Notes under the pieces: model-generated
Told to the model about the DNA's origin: nothing
What the model saw: the letters and a program-made list of their open reading frames with translations, nothing else
Databases searched by the model: none
Position numbers and translations under genes: made by a program
From: Mikania micrantha
Taxonomy: Eukaryota > Streptophyta > Magnoliopsida > Asterales > Asteraceae
Direction of reading: 5' to 3'
Length of the DNA: 64,000 bases
NCBI GenBank assembly: GCA_009363875.1
Contig: CM018691.1
Location: 4,340,001-4,404,000 of the forward strand
Shown: piece after piece, positions 33,769-45,078 of the stretch
Numbering within the stretch: position 1 is the first letter of the stretch
Layout: each line of letters starts with the position of its first letter

Positions 33769-36700
33769 CATCTGCTCTTTTGAAATGGAAATCTAGCCTT
33801 GATAAACAAAGCCAGTCAGCTCTTTCATCATGGGTTGGAACAAATCCATGCCAGAACAATTGGACTGGAATCGGTTGCAGTAACGGGTCAGAACGTGTTG
33901 TAACAAGCATCATAGTTCAGCATGTGAACTTAACAGGTACACTTGATGATCTTGATACATGGTCCTTGCGTGATCTTGAAACTTTTGATCTCTCATTTAA
34001 CTTGCTCTATGGCTCCATTCCTTCTAGCATTGGCAACATGTCTAATCTCAAATATCTAGCCCTGGCCACTAATAACTTCTCAGGGGAGATTCCATTCGAG
34101 ATAGGAAGGCTAACATCTTTGAATTTTCTTTATTTAAACACTAACACGCTTACTGGTCATATCCCAGATAGCATAGGCAACCTCACAAACTTAACTTCCC
34201 TTAATTTGTATGAAAACCGTCTTAATGGTCGTATCCCAAATAGCATAGGTAACCTCACAAACTTAACTCTCCTTAATTTGTTTAATAACAATCTTAATGG
34301 TCGTATCCCAAATAGCATAGTTAACCTCAGAAACTTAATTGCTCTTAGTTTGTATAAAAACCGTCTTATTGGTCGTATCCCAAATAGCATAGGTAACCTC
34401 GTAAACTTAATTTGGCTTCAGTTGTATGGCAACCGTCTTAATGGTCACATCCCAAATAGCATTGGTAACCTCACAAAGGTAATTATTCTTGACTTGAATG
34501 CTAATTTTCTTGAGGGACCCATCCCTTCAGAAATTGGGACACTTGGGTTGATCCATAACTTTGACCTTTCTAATAATAATCTTACTGGAGTCATTCCTTC
34601 TTCAATAGGAAATTTAACCAGTCTTGATTTCTTTTATTTGTATCATAATCAACTTTCTGGATCGATTCCACCTGAACTTGCTGGGTCTCGGGATCTCATT
34701 GATCTTCAGATTGGCGAAAACCATATCACGGGTACCATTCCAACCACCTTTAAAAATTTCAGTAGGTTAGGAAGAATGTACTTAAATGATAACTCCATTT
34801 CTGGGTCCATTCCAAACTATTTAGCAAATTACACTCAGCTTACAAGGCTGCACTTGGGTCATAACAATTTCAGCGGCTCCATACCACCTGAGTTAGGAAA
34901 GCGAACCGCTCTTTCAGAATTGAACTTGTTCATGAATAATCTTGTCGGTTTCATTCCTCGAGACATTAATCTAACTAAGATGGAAGAATTCTCAGTGACT
35001 TCCAACATGCTCTCTGGTCATTTACCAAACAATATATGTGTCTCTGGTCTTCTTACACATTTCACTGTGAGCGACAATCTCTTCTCTGGCCATGTACCAA
35101 ACAGTTTGAAAAACTGTAGCAGCTTAGTTAGAGTTCGGCTTGAACATAACCAACTGACAGGAAACATTTCTCAATATTTTGGTATATATCCAGAGTTGGA
35201 CTATATGGATTTGAGTTACAATAAGTTTTATGGTGAGGTGTCCGGTAACTGGGGATCGTGTCTTAGTTTAACTAGCTTAAAGATGTCCAACAACAATTTG
35301 ACTGGAAAAATATCTACAGAGCTAGGAGGAGCGACAAATTTAGTTCGGCTTAATCTTTCTTCAAATCACTTGGTTGGTGAAATCCCAACAAGCTTTGAAA
35401 GATTAGGCTCATTGGTGAACTTGTACTTGGATGACAATAAGTTGTCAGGCAAATTTCCCAAATCACTTGGAAATCTGCACAACTTAGAAGAGCTTAACTT
35501 AGCACAAAATTCTCTTACCGGCTCAATCGATGAAACTTTAGGAGAATGCTTCAAGTTAAGGATCTTGAACTTAAGCAACAACTTCTTTGAGGGAGCTATT
35601 CCCGTGCCTATTTCCAAATTGAAAAGCTTAGACAAACTTGACCTCTCTCACAATAATCTGACCGGGAGTATACCGTCACAGCTTGGGGGTTTGAACGTTC
35701 TACAAACGTTGAACCTCTCTCACAATAATCTCTCTGGATCTGTTCCTTCAAGTTTCACTGAAATGTTAGGTTTAACCACTGTTGATCTATCTTTCAATCA
35801 GCTTGAGGGCCCACTTCCAAAGATGAGAGCATTTGAAGATGCTCCAAAGGAGGCACTTGGACATAACAAGGGGCTGTGTGGAAATAACACAGGGTTAGAT
35901 TGTCCAACAATGCAAGCAACAGATCATGGTCATAAAAAGAAGGTTTCATTCGTGATTCTGATCATACTTCCTGCACTAGGAATCATGCTGCTAGTGGTTT
36001 TTATGGTGGTTGCATTCTTCTGTCTCCATAAAAGAAACCCCAATCTTGAAAACGTTAGGCCACAAGAGACAAGAGCAAAACCATTTACCATTTGGAGTTA
36101 TGATGGGAAAATGGTGTATGAGAGAATCATTGAAGCCTTGGACGACTTCGACTCGAGGCATGTTGTTGGGGTTGGTGGGTATGGAACAGTTTATAAAGCA
36201 GAACTGTCAAGTGAAGTTTATGCGGTGAAAAAGATCCATGCAACAGAAGATGGTGAGATGCAAAATCTCAAAAGTTTTGTAAACGAGATCCGAGCACTGA
36301 CAGAAATACGCCATCAAAACATTGTCAAACTCTATGGATTTTGTTCCCATTCACGTCATTCGTTTTTGGTGTATGAGTTCTTGTCAGGAGGGAGCTTAAG
36401 GAACATACTGAATCACATGGAACAAGCTGTTGAATTTGATTGGAATAAAAGGGTGACCGCGGTTAAAAGTATCGCAAAGGCCTTATCATACATGCACCAT
36501 GATTGTTCACAACCGATCATCCATAGAGACTTATCAAGCAACAATGTTTTATTTGATTCTGAGTGGGTTGCTCATGTATCTGATTTTGGCACCGCCAGGT
36601 TGTTAAAGCCGGACTCGTCCAACTCGACTTCATTAGCTGGAACCTTTGGTTACATTGCTCCAGGTATAATTCAGCTGGCTTCCAACAAATTAAATTGCAT

Positions 36701-37090
36701 GTATTCACAAGACCTTTTTATTAACTTTTTTTTTTGTTTTTTTTGTTTTTTTTTTTTTTGGCAGAACTTGCATACACTATGGAAGTGAATGAGAAGTGTG
36801 ATGTTTACAGCTTTGGTGTAGTAACACTAGAAGTTATAATGGGTAAGCATCCAAGAGACATCCTCCTCACATCCATAGATGACATGAATGCCATATCTCG
36901 CACAGAAATTTTGGACCAACGCCTTCCTCCACCGACGCAACAAACCGCTAATGAAGTGGAATTACTTGTGAAGGTTGCATTCTCATGCGTGCAAAATAAC
37001 CCTCAATGTAGGCCATCAATGAGGGATGCTACTCTCGACCTCGTATCAGGGACGCATGCAGCCAAAAGCCCCAACAAGATACCCAAGTGA
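33729..37090 (+). CDS. LRR receptor-like kinase, MIK2-like (copy A), join 33729-36663 and 36765-37090
   Basis: This is a plasma-membrane receptor kinase of the LRR-RLK type; similarity in layout to Arabidopsis MIK2/At1g35710 (LRR XII-like) is my judgement. From the first in-frame ATG the spliced product is 1086 residues: N-terminal LRRNT_2 domain (NLASALLKW to WTGIGC, residues about 12-57), some two dozen LRRs to about 720, transmembrane helix about 737-762 (VILIILPALGIMLLVVFMVV), then a kinase. Kinase motifs are VGVGGYGTVYKAEL (about 811), AVKK lysine (about 832), HRDLSSNN (about 931), DFGTA (about 951) and GTFGYIAPE across the intron; DVYSFGVV and RPSM follow in exon 2. Catalytic residues are all present, RD type. 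The frame from 33729 lacks a signal peptide because of the frameshift upstream, so it may be mis-targeted, or the frameshift may be a sequence error. Confidence 0.85.
36664..36764 (+). other. Intron of LRR-RLK copy A
   Basis: GT at 36664-36665 and AG at 36763-36764 with a strong pyrimidine (T) tract before the acceptor. Splicing restores APELAYTMEVNEKCDVYSFG, the expected activation segment to subdomain IX. A single intron here is common in this kinase group. Confidence 0.9.
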
Positions 37091-37264
37091 ACGTTGTATA
37101 GAGGAATATTGTTTGCTTTAAATATAAATAGCCTAGCCAGCTTTACTTGTTTTCATTGTTTTGTTGTTGTTCTCTATTCTATGTATCTTTTTCTTAGCAT
37201 TTGAGCTTCCTTTAATTTGCTTGTATTAAGATGCTAAAAAATATAATGTTATCACAAGATTCAT

Positions 37265-37420
37265 ATATCACTAGAAAAAAACAATTTCCTAGTCACATTT
37301 TTGTCAGAAATGCGTCGAAAATCACTATTTTCAATACATTTGTTTTGGAAAATATCTTGTAGGAAATAATTTCTGTCAAAGTTACAAAACATGCTTTGTT
37401 GACACGTTTTTGATAAAAAT
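37265..37420. mobile_element. Possible CACTA-type transposon end
   Basis: CACTAGAAAAAAACAATTTCC at about 37271 followed by ATGCGTCGAAAATCAC resembles the CACTA(C)AAGAAA ends of CACTA elements. No partner end was found. Sequence from 37430 to 38000 is AT-rich with a duplicated TTTAATGGTTAAGACTTAAGA (near 37795 and 37910) and no gene. Confidence 0.3.
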
Positions 37421-38029
37421 TTTACATTGAAAGTTCCTAATCAGTCCCCATGCAATTTCCTATTATCATTATTAGGATTAACTTTATTAATAATACTATT
37501 ACTATTGTTAGCATAATTAATACTAATTTTTATTTAAATGTCTATATTTTTTTTCCTATATATTTATGACAACATATTTTTATTTAATTAGTTTTTTTCA
37601 TTTTTATAATACGTTTCTATTGAAACATAATGTTAATTTAATTATTATTGGGTAAATTGTAGATATATTTCTTGCTATTTGCTAGTATTTCACTATTGGT
37701 TTATATTTTATAAATAAATTACTCATTCAAAACCTTTAAACATTTGTAACACATACAACCCTTAGATTTCAACCTCTTAATGATTCATAACCTTTTAATG
37801 GTTAAGACTTAAGAGATAACCTTAAGTTACGAAGGTTAAGAGACTATCCGTTAATGTTTATATCTTAACCATTCAAACTTAAGTGTATCTTTTAATGATT
37901 CATAACTTTTTAATGGTTAAGACTTAAGAACTTTCGGATCACATATTGATGTTCCAACTTAACACCTACAGTTTTTAGTTGATCTACAAGTTAGACATAT
38001 CTTAAATATTGACAAGTCATGCTTTCATT

Positions 38030-38370
38030 GTTCACTTAGCAAAAATTCTCGAACTTCTGTTTAAGCACGTCCTTTATGTTTTCCTTAACATCATCAGATC
38101 CTTCGTACATTTGCTGTAGAGAGTTCCACAGCTCCATTGTTGACTTGCACATTTTAAAGACATGGATGATTGAGTTAGGAATCAAACATCTGTATCAGCC
38201 ATAGCGCCTTCGAATCTACCTCCATCTTCTTATAATCTACGTCAGAGTAAAGAGATGGATCCTTAGGCACTGCAGCTCCTCCGGCTCCAGCGGTGGCAAC
38301 GGTGGGAATATATGGACCCTTAAGAACAAACTTCCAACATTTGAAGTTCTGGTTCTTGATGGAAATTTCT
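38030..38370 (-). pseudogene. Copia gag relic
   Basis: In minus-strand mixed frames the sequence reads KGPYIPTVATAGAGGAAVPK, VDSKALWLIQM, then STMELWNSLQQMYEGSDDVK and ENIKDVLKQKF. These match the UBN2-type Gag of plant copia elements. At least one frame break lies near 38190. No pol or LTR was found nearby. Confidence 0.7.
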
Positions 38371-38559
38371 CTGTAATTTCAAAAGTCGCTAGAAAACTCA
38401 CCTGGATTTCAAAGGTAGCAGGAATTTTTCCTATCTCGTTACCCAATTACAAGTCAAAGTGATGCACATGAATGTTTACTACGTAAGTGGGTTTCCCAAG
38501 GTCATGAAAAAATATTATTACAAAAAATTAACAAATAACTTAAACAACTTGAAGATATT

Positions 38560-39345
38560 ACATCTAAATATGATAATCTTGCCTAGCGTTCCTTCCCAAG
38601 ATCACATAAATGTAAAGTAAGAGCTATGTCCTAGTAAACAAATAATATTTGAAGACTATAAAGGTGAAATAAAAGCATTTTAGGATTATAGAATTTACCT
38701 CAATATAAGTATCATCTCGTTTAGCTTTCATCACACGGGATTACATAAAAGTCAAGTAGAAGCTTTTTCACAAAAAACAAATAACTATTAGCAACCAAAA
38801 TAGTAAAACAAAACCATTTAAAGACTAAAGATAATACCTCTAAGATAGTAATCTTGTCACACTTCCTCTTCCTCAAGCTCGCATGCAAGTTAAGTGGCTG
38901 TCTCATACCAAAAAACATACAATATTTTGGCAAATAAAAAAGTGAAGTAAACGAATCTTAGGATTAAAGGACATTACCTCAAATCACGTATCTTCTAGTT
39001 CAGCTTTAGCTGCCCAAAAAAGCTCATTAAAAGTCAAGTGGCAAAGCTCTATTCCACAATCAAATAATTTTTAGCACCCAAGATACTAAAGCATAACTAT
39101 TTAAAGATTTAACACATTACCCCTAAGATAATAATGTTGTTAGAATTTTGCCTCCCTAGGTTGATGAAAAAGACACATAGCAACTCCGTCCGATAAACAA
39201 ATACTACTTAGGCAACTAAAAGAGTAAAATATCAGCGTTTTTTTATTGCAGAAGTTACCTCAATAATAATTTTGTTCATTTGGGTTTCTCTTCCCCAAAT
39301 CTCACATAAAAGTCTAGTAGACCTCTCCTATTGAACATAAACGAA
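38560..39345 (-). repeat. Degenerate ~140-bp tandem array
   Basis: An anchor TTACCTCAA or ATACCTCTAAG recurs at about 38697, 38837, 38977, 39117 and 39258, with spacing of 139-141 bp. Alternate units are more alike, suggesting a ~280-bp dimer. Each unit also contains CTTGAC/AAGTCAAGT and an AACAAATAA stretch. On the minus strand each anchor reads GAG|GTAA or GAG|GTAT, like a splice donor. No open frame runs through. Confidence 0.65.
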
Positions 39346-40230
39346 TGTAAATGCTAACTTGAAACAACATCAAAATCTCACCATCATCACATTGTAGACT
39401 TTTTTTCAAATTAACTTGTTCCAAACATGCATGTACCATCAAGTTTGAAGCAGATGCCTTTCAATTTAACTTGTTCTATTGCATGGTCTTCACTCCAAAA
39501 CATAAAATTAACAAAATGGGCTAGCAAAGAAGGGGGACTAAAGATGCTTAAATCCAACCAAAATTATACAAATTTGAATCCTGCACACACATTTATAACC
39601 TTTCAAAAACAAGTGTGAATCAATACATACTAAAACTCAACATGTATTAAAACTTAACAGCGGTTTAGTCGTTTGATATGGGCCTTCCTATATATTTTTA
39701 AATACAATCAAATTGACATTTGATTATGACTATGTGCTCATTAATCGGAACTTTTAATGTTTATGTTTTTATATAAAAGAAAAATGAATGGTGAAGAGTA
39801 GCTAAGAACCTTAAAAACATGTTGCTATTGCCTTGCTATTGCTATCTATTGGTCAATGTATGGATTCCTTCCTTTGTACTCTTGGTATTATTGCTTTGCT
39901 TCCATTGATGCAACCCGTGTAGTCTTCGAGCATTTTATGTTACTAAGAAAGTATTCTGTTTTGACCCATTTGATTATGCATTCTGATTTGAGACTTGTTG
40001 CATGCAATAGGCTTCTTAAGTTTGAACTCATTATTGCATGTTCCTATTCATAATAATATTTCAGAATTTATTTATATATTTAGCTATGCCGCTTTCAGTT
40101 TACTAATCTTGATTCTGCAACAACAACTCATTAAGCATTTTCTGAACCTAAAACCATTAGGGACACATAAAGGAAAAGTGGAAACCCAATCCATAAGAAA
40201 ATGATGAACTTAAAAAAATCAGAAATTGGC
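39346..40230. other. No recognised feature
   Basis: Low-complexity AT-rich DNA. Small ORFs (39427-39618, 39856-40204) show no family resemblance and no supporting motifs. Confidence 0.4.
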
Positions 40231-40234
40231 GAGC

Positions 40235-41230
40235 AGGAAGAACAGACCGAAGGATTTGACACCAACAAACGAAACAAAATATGCAATATACGTATGTAAA
40301 TGTGATATATAATATATAGAGCACTATTACCTGAATAGCAAAGAGAGTGGATCAGATTTCAATCCATCAGCAGTTGTTGAACAGGGATCAAGGTTAAACC
40401 TGAATGAAATTTAGAATGAAATTTAAACAAACAAAAAAAAACTGAGAATAGTGAGCATGAAGACTAGACCAAACAACTTGACACCAACAAACCTAACAAA
40501 AAATAACAATATACGCATGTACATGTGATATATAATAGCAAAAGAACTGATTTAATTGTCACCTGAATAGCAAAGAAGAGTGGATTAAAAAAGTCAATTA
40601 GTCAGGACAACAAGTCGGATTCAATCAGTTGTTGACACGGATCAGGGTTAAGCACGAATGATATTCTAAAAGAACATAAAAAGCAAAAAAAAAATACATA
40701 AAACGATTATAAGTTAGCAGGAATGTTACCCCCCCCCCCCCCCCCCCCCCAAAAAAAAATTTTTTTTTTTTTGATGAAAGTGATCATAGGTTACTAGTGA
40801 TATCGATCTTAATGACCTTGTTTAGATGTGTCTAATTTCTCTGCTAGATAGCGAGCAAGCATATCCTCCTGGTCAACTGCAACCAAAAGAAATGGCATTC
40901 ATGGGATTGCAAAATACACTTAGTACTTACTAGGGCACATAACTTGGTTCCAAAACCTTTGAACTATAAATCTAGATAACTTTTGAACTATATATAATCA
41001 TTAACCAGTTTTAGGAGATATGCATACCTGAATAATAGCTCTTTTATGGAGGCATATATTACCTGGCTCTGAAACCTTTAGTATTCCCTCCACGTACGTT
41101 ATGTTCACCAAAATACAAGTGACTAGCCGTTAGCATAAATTCAGAAATCCAAAATGAAGACATTGCTTAAATTCACCTTATCCACCAACTGATCCCCTTG
41201 CCGCAAACTTTGTCAACCATTTCTAGAGCT
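40235..41230 (-). pseudogene. Possible degenerate exons of an unidentified minus-strand gene
   Basis: Reading the minus strand, several short segments are bounded by splice-like signals: about 41228-41168 (ALEMVDKVCGKGISWW, then GTGAAT), about 41128-41080 (VNITYVEGILKVSEP, then GTAATA), about 40878-40806 (TTGCAG, then VDQEDMLARYLAEKL) and about 40410-40342 (LDPCSTTADGLKSDPLSLLF, then GTAATA). A decayed duplicate of the last lies at 40650-40572. I do not recognise the protein. The segments may be chance, or a gene relic; the order is consistent with one transcript. Confidence 0.3.
40729..40772. repeat. Consecutive homopolymers C22-A9-T13
   Basis: Three long mononucleotide runs follow one another directly. 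This is unusual as natural sequence and may be an assembly or consensus artefact. Confidence 0.9.
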
Positions 41231-41644
41231 GGAACATAGGAGCCACAAGAAGAGAATACATAAGAGCATGGAACATAGTTAAAATAGATAAGTCTATCTG
41301 GTGCAACTGTAGATGTTCAACATTACCTTCACATGTTCACATGTACATAGATAATTTCATAAGAAAAACAGTGAACATTATAGTATTTGGATAACTTTTG
41401 AACAATATATAATCATTAAACTGTGGGATCCAATGAATAGCAAACATACTAAAAACTCAAACACAGATATTTACTCAAAAATAGATTTAGGATGCAAACA
41501 ATTACGAATAAACATCTGTTTCTCAGGTTATCTTTCTTCACATAAATTTACAACATCGATTTCTAGATAAGTTTTGAACTATATATAATCATTAAACTGT
41601 GTAGTCTAATGAATAGCAAACATACTAAAACTCAAACACAAATA

Positions 41645-41890
41645 TTTACGGCAAATTGGATTTAAATAATCCAAATTTTGACCCATTGGCCGCTGCTAGT
41701 CCCAACTACGAAATCCCCGATAACGGTCCGAACTTTCGACATATTTTCCCGGGGCGGACCGCCGTCAAATAAACCCTAACGGCGTTAACTTTTTTTCGAA
41801 TTTCGAACGGATTTTTGAGGGCTTTTGTTCAGATGGAAAATATGAGTCGAATGACGTACAACTTACCTCGAAACGTTGCTCCAAATTTCT
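41645..41890. repeat. Repeat, inverted copy at 47330-47580
   Basis: The block with CAAATTGGATTTAAATAATCC, CCGATAACGGTCCGAACTTT and ACCTCGAAACGTTGCT occurs in reverse complement in copy B at 47330-47580, but not in copy A at the equivalent place. Family unknown. Confidence 0.65.
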
Positions 41891-42009
41891 CAATAGATTT
41901 AGGATGCAAACAATTAAAAATAAACGTATGTTTTTAAAAGAACATAAAAGATTTAACAAAACTATTTTATCCAATTTATTAGATGTACATATGTAAACAG
42001 ACATTTAGG

Positions 42010-42470
42010 TCTCGCAAGTGTAACCGGAGACTGCAATCCTGATTCCTACCCAATCTGTGTCGCACCTTTGGAAGGACGAAAAATTGAGGGTGTGACATAT
42101 TGATCCTCGTCCGTCAAGGTAGTCGATGTTATAGGAAAATAACTCAAAAAATAATTGATTTTGTGGTACAACAACTAGAAAGTCATGACTTGATTCCTAT
42201 TTATAAAATTACAACACAATAACCTAACTTAATTAGTAGGTTATAATCCAAACATAAAACCCTAATCCTATAAACCGACTCTCTTAGTAGAAGATAAAGC
42301 CCATACCAACTTGCATGGGATGACCTATGTCAAGGCCCAAACATTACTCCTATCCTAGTTGAGATAGAGAGACAGTTATCATTTAAAATTAATTATCACA
42401 ACGCTTTTATCTTCTACTAAGCGAGTTATCATTTAAAGTTAATTATCACAAAGTTTGTCAATGTTTATTA
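42010..42470. repeat. Inverted copy of the 16990-17415 repeat
   Basis: This reads, in reverse complement, the same segments as 16990-17415 (AAATTGAGGGTGTGACATATTG at 42085; ATTAGTAGGTTATAATCC at 42230). Together with the preceding block it looks like a remnant of a mobile element whose pieces also occur in copies A and B. Confidence 0.55.
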
Positions 42471-42739
42471 TTTCGTTTGTGGTTAAAAATTTTAAATTAA
42501 TAATGTTTTTCATTTAAATTAATAACTTTGTCATTTATTATTATTAAACTAACAATTTTAATATTATTTCGTTTTAATAAATACAAAATGATACATCATA
42601 TATTACATATGTAAAACCAAACAAACAAAACACAAAATATATATATACATAACAATTGTTTGTACAAAACAAAGTAATGAAATACAAACATACTAATAAG
42701 ATGTATAAACTACGAATCCTATCAGGCTGGTGGCAGCGG

Positions 42740-43442
42740 GAGGAGAGGGTTCGCGCCCGCTTACTTTTATGCTTGTCATTTCTGACATGCAACTGCCACA
42801 CAAGACGCCTTTTTGTCGTATACACCATCGAGTTTAAATGGGCAACCAATTTTCTTATTGCTAGAGCGTTTACGTGTGGCAGTTCTCTTGTGGATGTCAC
42901 AATGATCACAGACGACATACATTTTTTACTATGTGTCCTTTCTTTTTTATTGAGCGGTGATTATAATCTAACCATTGTCAAGCGCTCTGCTTTTTACCTA
43001 CGTAACCAACTCATCATGAGATTTAAATTCTTGAAACAATAGTACGATTAAACTTATATAATGTTAAGAACATAAAACTCAAACTAACTTATACCTGATT
43101 GACATTCACAATACTTTTGCATGATGATCTCCATTGATCTTGACCGCTAAGATGTGGTTCAGAAGGTTCATCATTTGATTCATACCAGCTTTCTTGACTG
43201 TATGAAAGTTGACTCTCAAATCCAAAATCATGGTTGCTTTCATAAGCAAAGAAAGCTTCAATACAAGGCTCCTCATTTAATTCAGAAAGCCTATTCGCGT
43301 TGTAAGACTGAATTCTGGGATCCTCATTTAAATAAGGCAGTCCTTGCAGTCTGTTCTCGTCATAATGAAAACTGAACCGCATATTCCTCCTTAAACACAT
43401 ATATGATCGGTGTTTAGTTAATAATAGACATATACACAACAA
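42740..43442 (-). pseudogene. MULE/FAR1-type transposase N-terminal relic
   Basis: On the minus strand, after a 117-codon acidic frame (43442-43089, YESNHDFGFESQLSYSQESW), the sequence reads EFKSHDELVT-stop-VKSRALDNG, then MYVVCDHCDIHKRTATRKRS and NKKIGCPFKLDGVYDKK, and in another frame VWQLHVRNDKHKSKRARTL. This is the FAR1/MULE zinc-finger DNA-binding domain (FxSxDELxxWVxxxAxxxG, CxxxGCPFKL, WxLxVxxxxHNH). A TAG replaces the expected Trp near 43003, and a frameshift lies near 42830. The catalytic domain is missing. The 43089-43442 frame may be its first exon, ending at CAG|GTATAAG. Confidence 0.6.
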
Positions 43443-43713
43443 AATTGGTATACATGTTCTATCTGTTTGATTCCAAAGAAGCAGTTAACGTCCTGAAATG
43501 ACATTATGTAGATTGGGTAAGTTGAAGAAAGTGAGTATAATAACTTAACGTTTGAAGAATGAAGAAATGCGAATGAATATCACTGCATCGTTCGTTTGTT
43601 TTATATATAATTTGAAGAAGAGAAAATTCCCAAAATTTCCCATTTGACTTAAACTTTTCCTAAAATGTCATATTTGACTTTTTCAATCCCTCAAAATGTC
43701 CACACTTTATATA

Positions 43714-43977
43714 GGCGCCGCCGCCCATGTATATACGGGAGCCGCCCATAAAATAAACCAATCAAAATAAGCCCGAACCTAGTTTATGGGCGTCCCGTCC
43801 ACACATGTTATAGTTTATGGGCGTCCCGCCCGTGAAGTTTCCACCCGTAACAAAAAATTCAATTTTATGGGCGTGGTTCAGGTTTTATGGGCGCCGGCGC
43901 CTATAATGGACACATGGCTTATTTTAATAGATTTATTTTATGGGCGGCGCTCGTATATACATGGGCGGCAGCGCTCG
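43714..43977. mobile_element. MITE with GC-rich terminal inverted repeats
   Basis: Imperfect inverted ends of about 45 bp (43714-43757 and 43932-43977) share GCCGCCCATGTATATACG and CGCCCATAAAATAAA. TTTATGGGCG recurs several times inside. I see no clear target duplication, so the superfamily is undetermined. Confidence 0.7.
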
Positions 43978-44209
43978 TAGATGATGTGAAAATTTTAAGG
44001 AAAATTTTGGTCTAAATAGGCATTTTGGGGACATACGTGTCATACCAGTATGTACGCTACGTATGAACCTTGCTTTGTGTGGCATACAACTCTGTACACA
44101 GCGTACTACTTTTTTCATTGTCATGTGCCAGATTTTACCTCATATAATTATCTTCTATACGTTACATAGAGTACGATATGTAGTGTATCACTTTTTCTGC
44201 GATCCAGAC

Positions 44210-44487
44210 CAATGTTTTCAAAACAGGACTGGACATCGGACCGGTCTGCTTACTGGTCAGAGGTCCAAACGATCGGACCGGTCAAACCGGATTTAAGAAC
44301 CAGATGATTTTATAAACATTTTATAAACAAATAAATATATATATAATAAAAATAAAAAAAAAAGTAAAAAAATTATAAAAAAACCAGTTCAACCAACGAT
44401 GCGACCAACCGGTTCACCCAAAACGGCCCAGAACCCCTAACTGGACCGGTTCTCGGTCCGACCGGCCTGTCCGTTTTTCAAAACATT
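44210..44487. mobile_element. MULE-type MITE
   Basis: The ends AATGTTTTCAAAACAGGACTGG and (minus strand) AATGTTTTGAAAAACGGAC are inverted repeats, flanked by a 9-bp duplication GATCCAGAC at 44201-44209 and 44488-44496. The interior is rich in GGACCGGT. A diverged relative may lie at 26400-26530 and 52310-52440. Confidence 0.8.
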
Positions 44488-44961
44488 GATCCAGACACGC
44501 AACAATTATTGTCCTTACACGTGACGTATAGGGCTATACATAGCGTACAACATCCCATTATTGCTCAAAATGTCAGTACTAAGTGTATTGAGGGCTTATA
44601 CGCCACATAGAGTCTTGTATGTGTCGTATTACTTCCAAATTTGACCAAGAATGTCAGCCATGCCTGTGGTTGTACGTGACGTAGTGCTCTCTACATGACT
44701 TATAGGTTGTATAAGTGACGTGGGGTGCTATATGACACGTAGAGGTGTTCAAAATATCCGAAACTCAAAAAAATTCGAAATCCGAATCGTATCCAAAACC
44801 CGAAAAAACCTTTCGGGTCGGAATTGATTTAAATTTATCTAAATAATGTGTTTAAACTTTATTTACAAAAATAAATACTAACTTTAAATGTTCAAAACAT
44901 CATATAACCAAAACCTTAAACCAAATAGCGGAATTATAAATTTCACTATATATATATATAT

Positions 44962-45078
44962 GATTGAGATCAAATAATAGCCCGCTCTTAAAGCAATAAG
45001 CCAAATAACTTTGCCAAGATGAAGCCAAATCTTGGATTTTTTTAACACAATTGTAACATATTTAGAACACTGTGTAAC
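44962..45078. mobile_element. Left arm of a truncated foldback element
   Basis: After TATATATATA, GATTGAGATCAAATAATAGC then ATAACTTTGCCAAGATGAAG matches the left arms at 32089 and 49783. The right arm is missing; LTR-like sequence follows. Confidence 0.5.

Larger units (their letters stand above)
16148..37250. repeat. Segmental duplication, copy A
   Basis: Sequence here recurs in the same order and orientation from about 46636 to the end of the window (copy B). Matching landmarks are a hAT MITE (16212/46695), SINE (17491/47997), Helitron end (24001/49768), foldback (24093/50182), MULE-type element (32089/52966) and LRR-RLK (33649/54565). Visible divergence is about 2-3% in most collinear parts, plus large indels. 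The right limit is unknown because copy B runs off the window. Confidence 0.85.

Noticed and set aside
34157..35635. Minus-strand ORFs within the LRR domain (also 62441-62647 and 63611-63880)
   Set aside because: They are antisense shadows of the periodic LRR codons.
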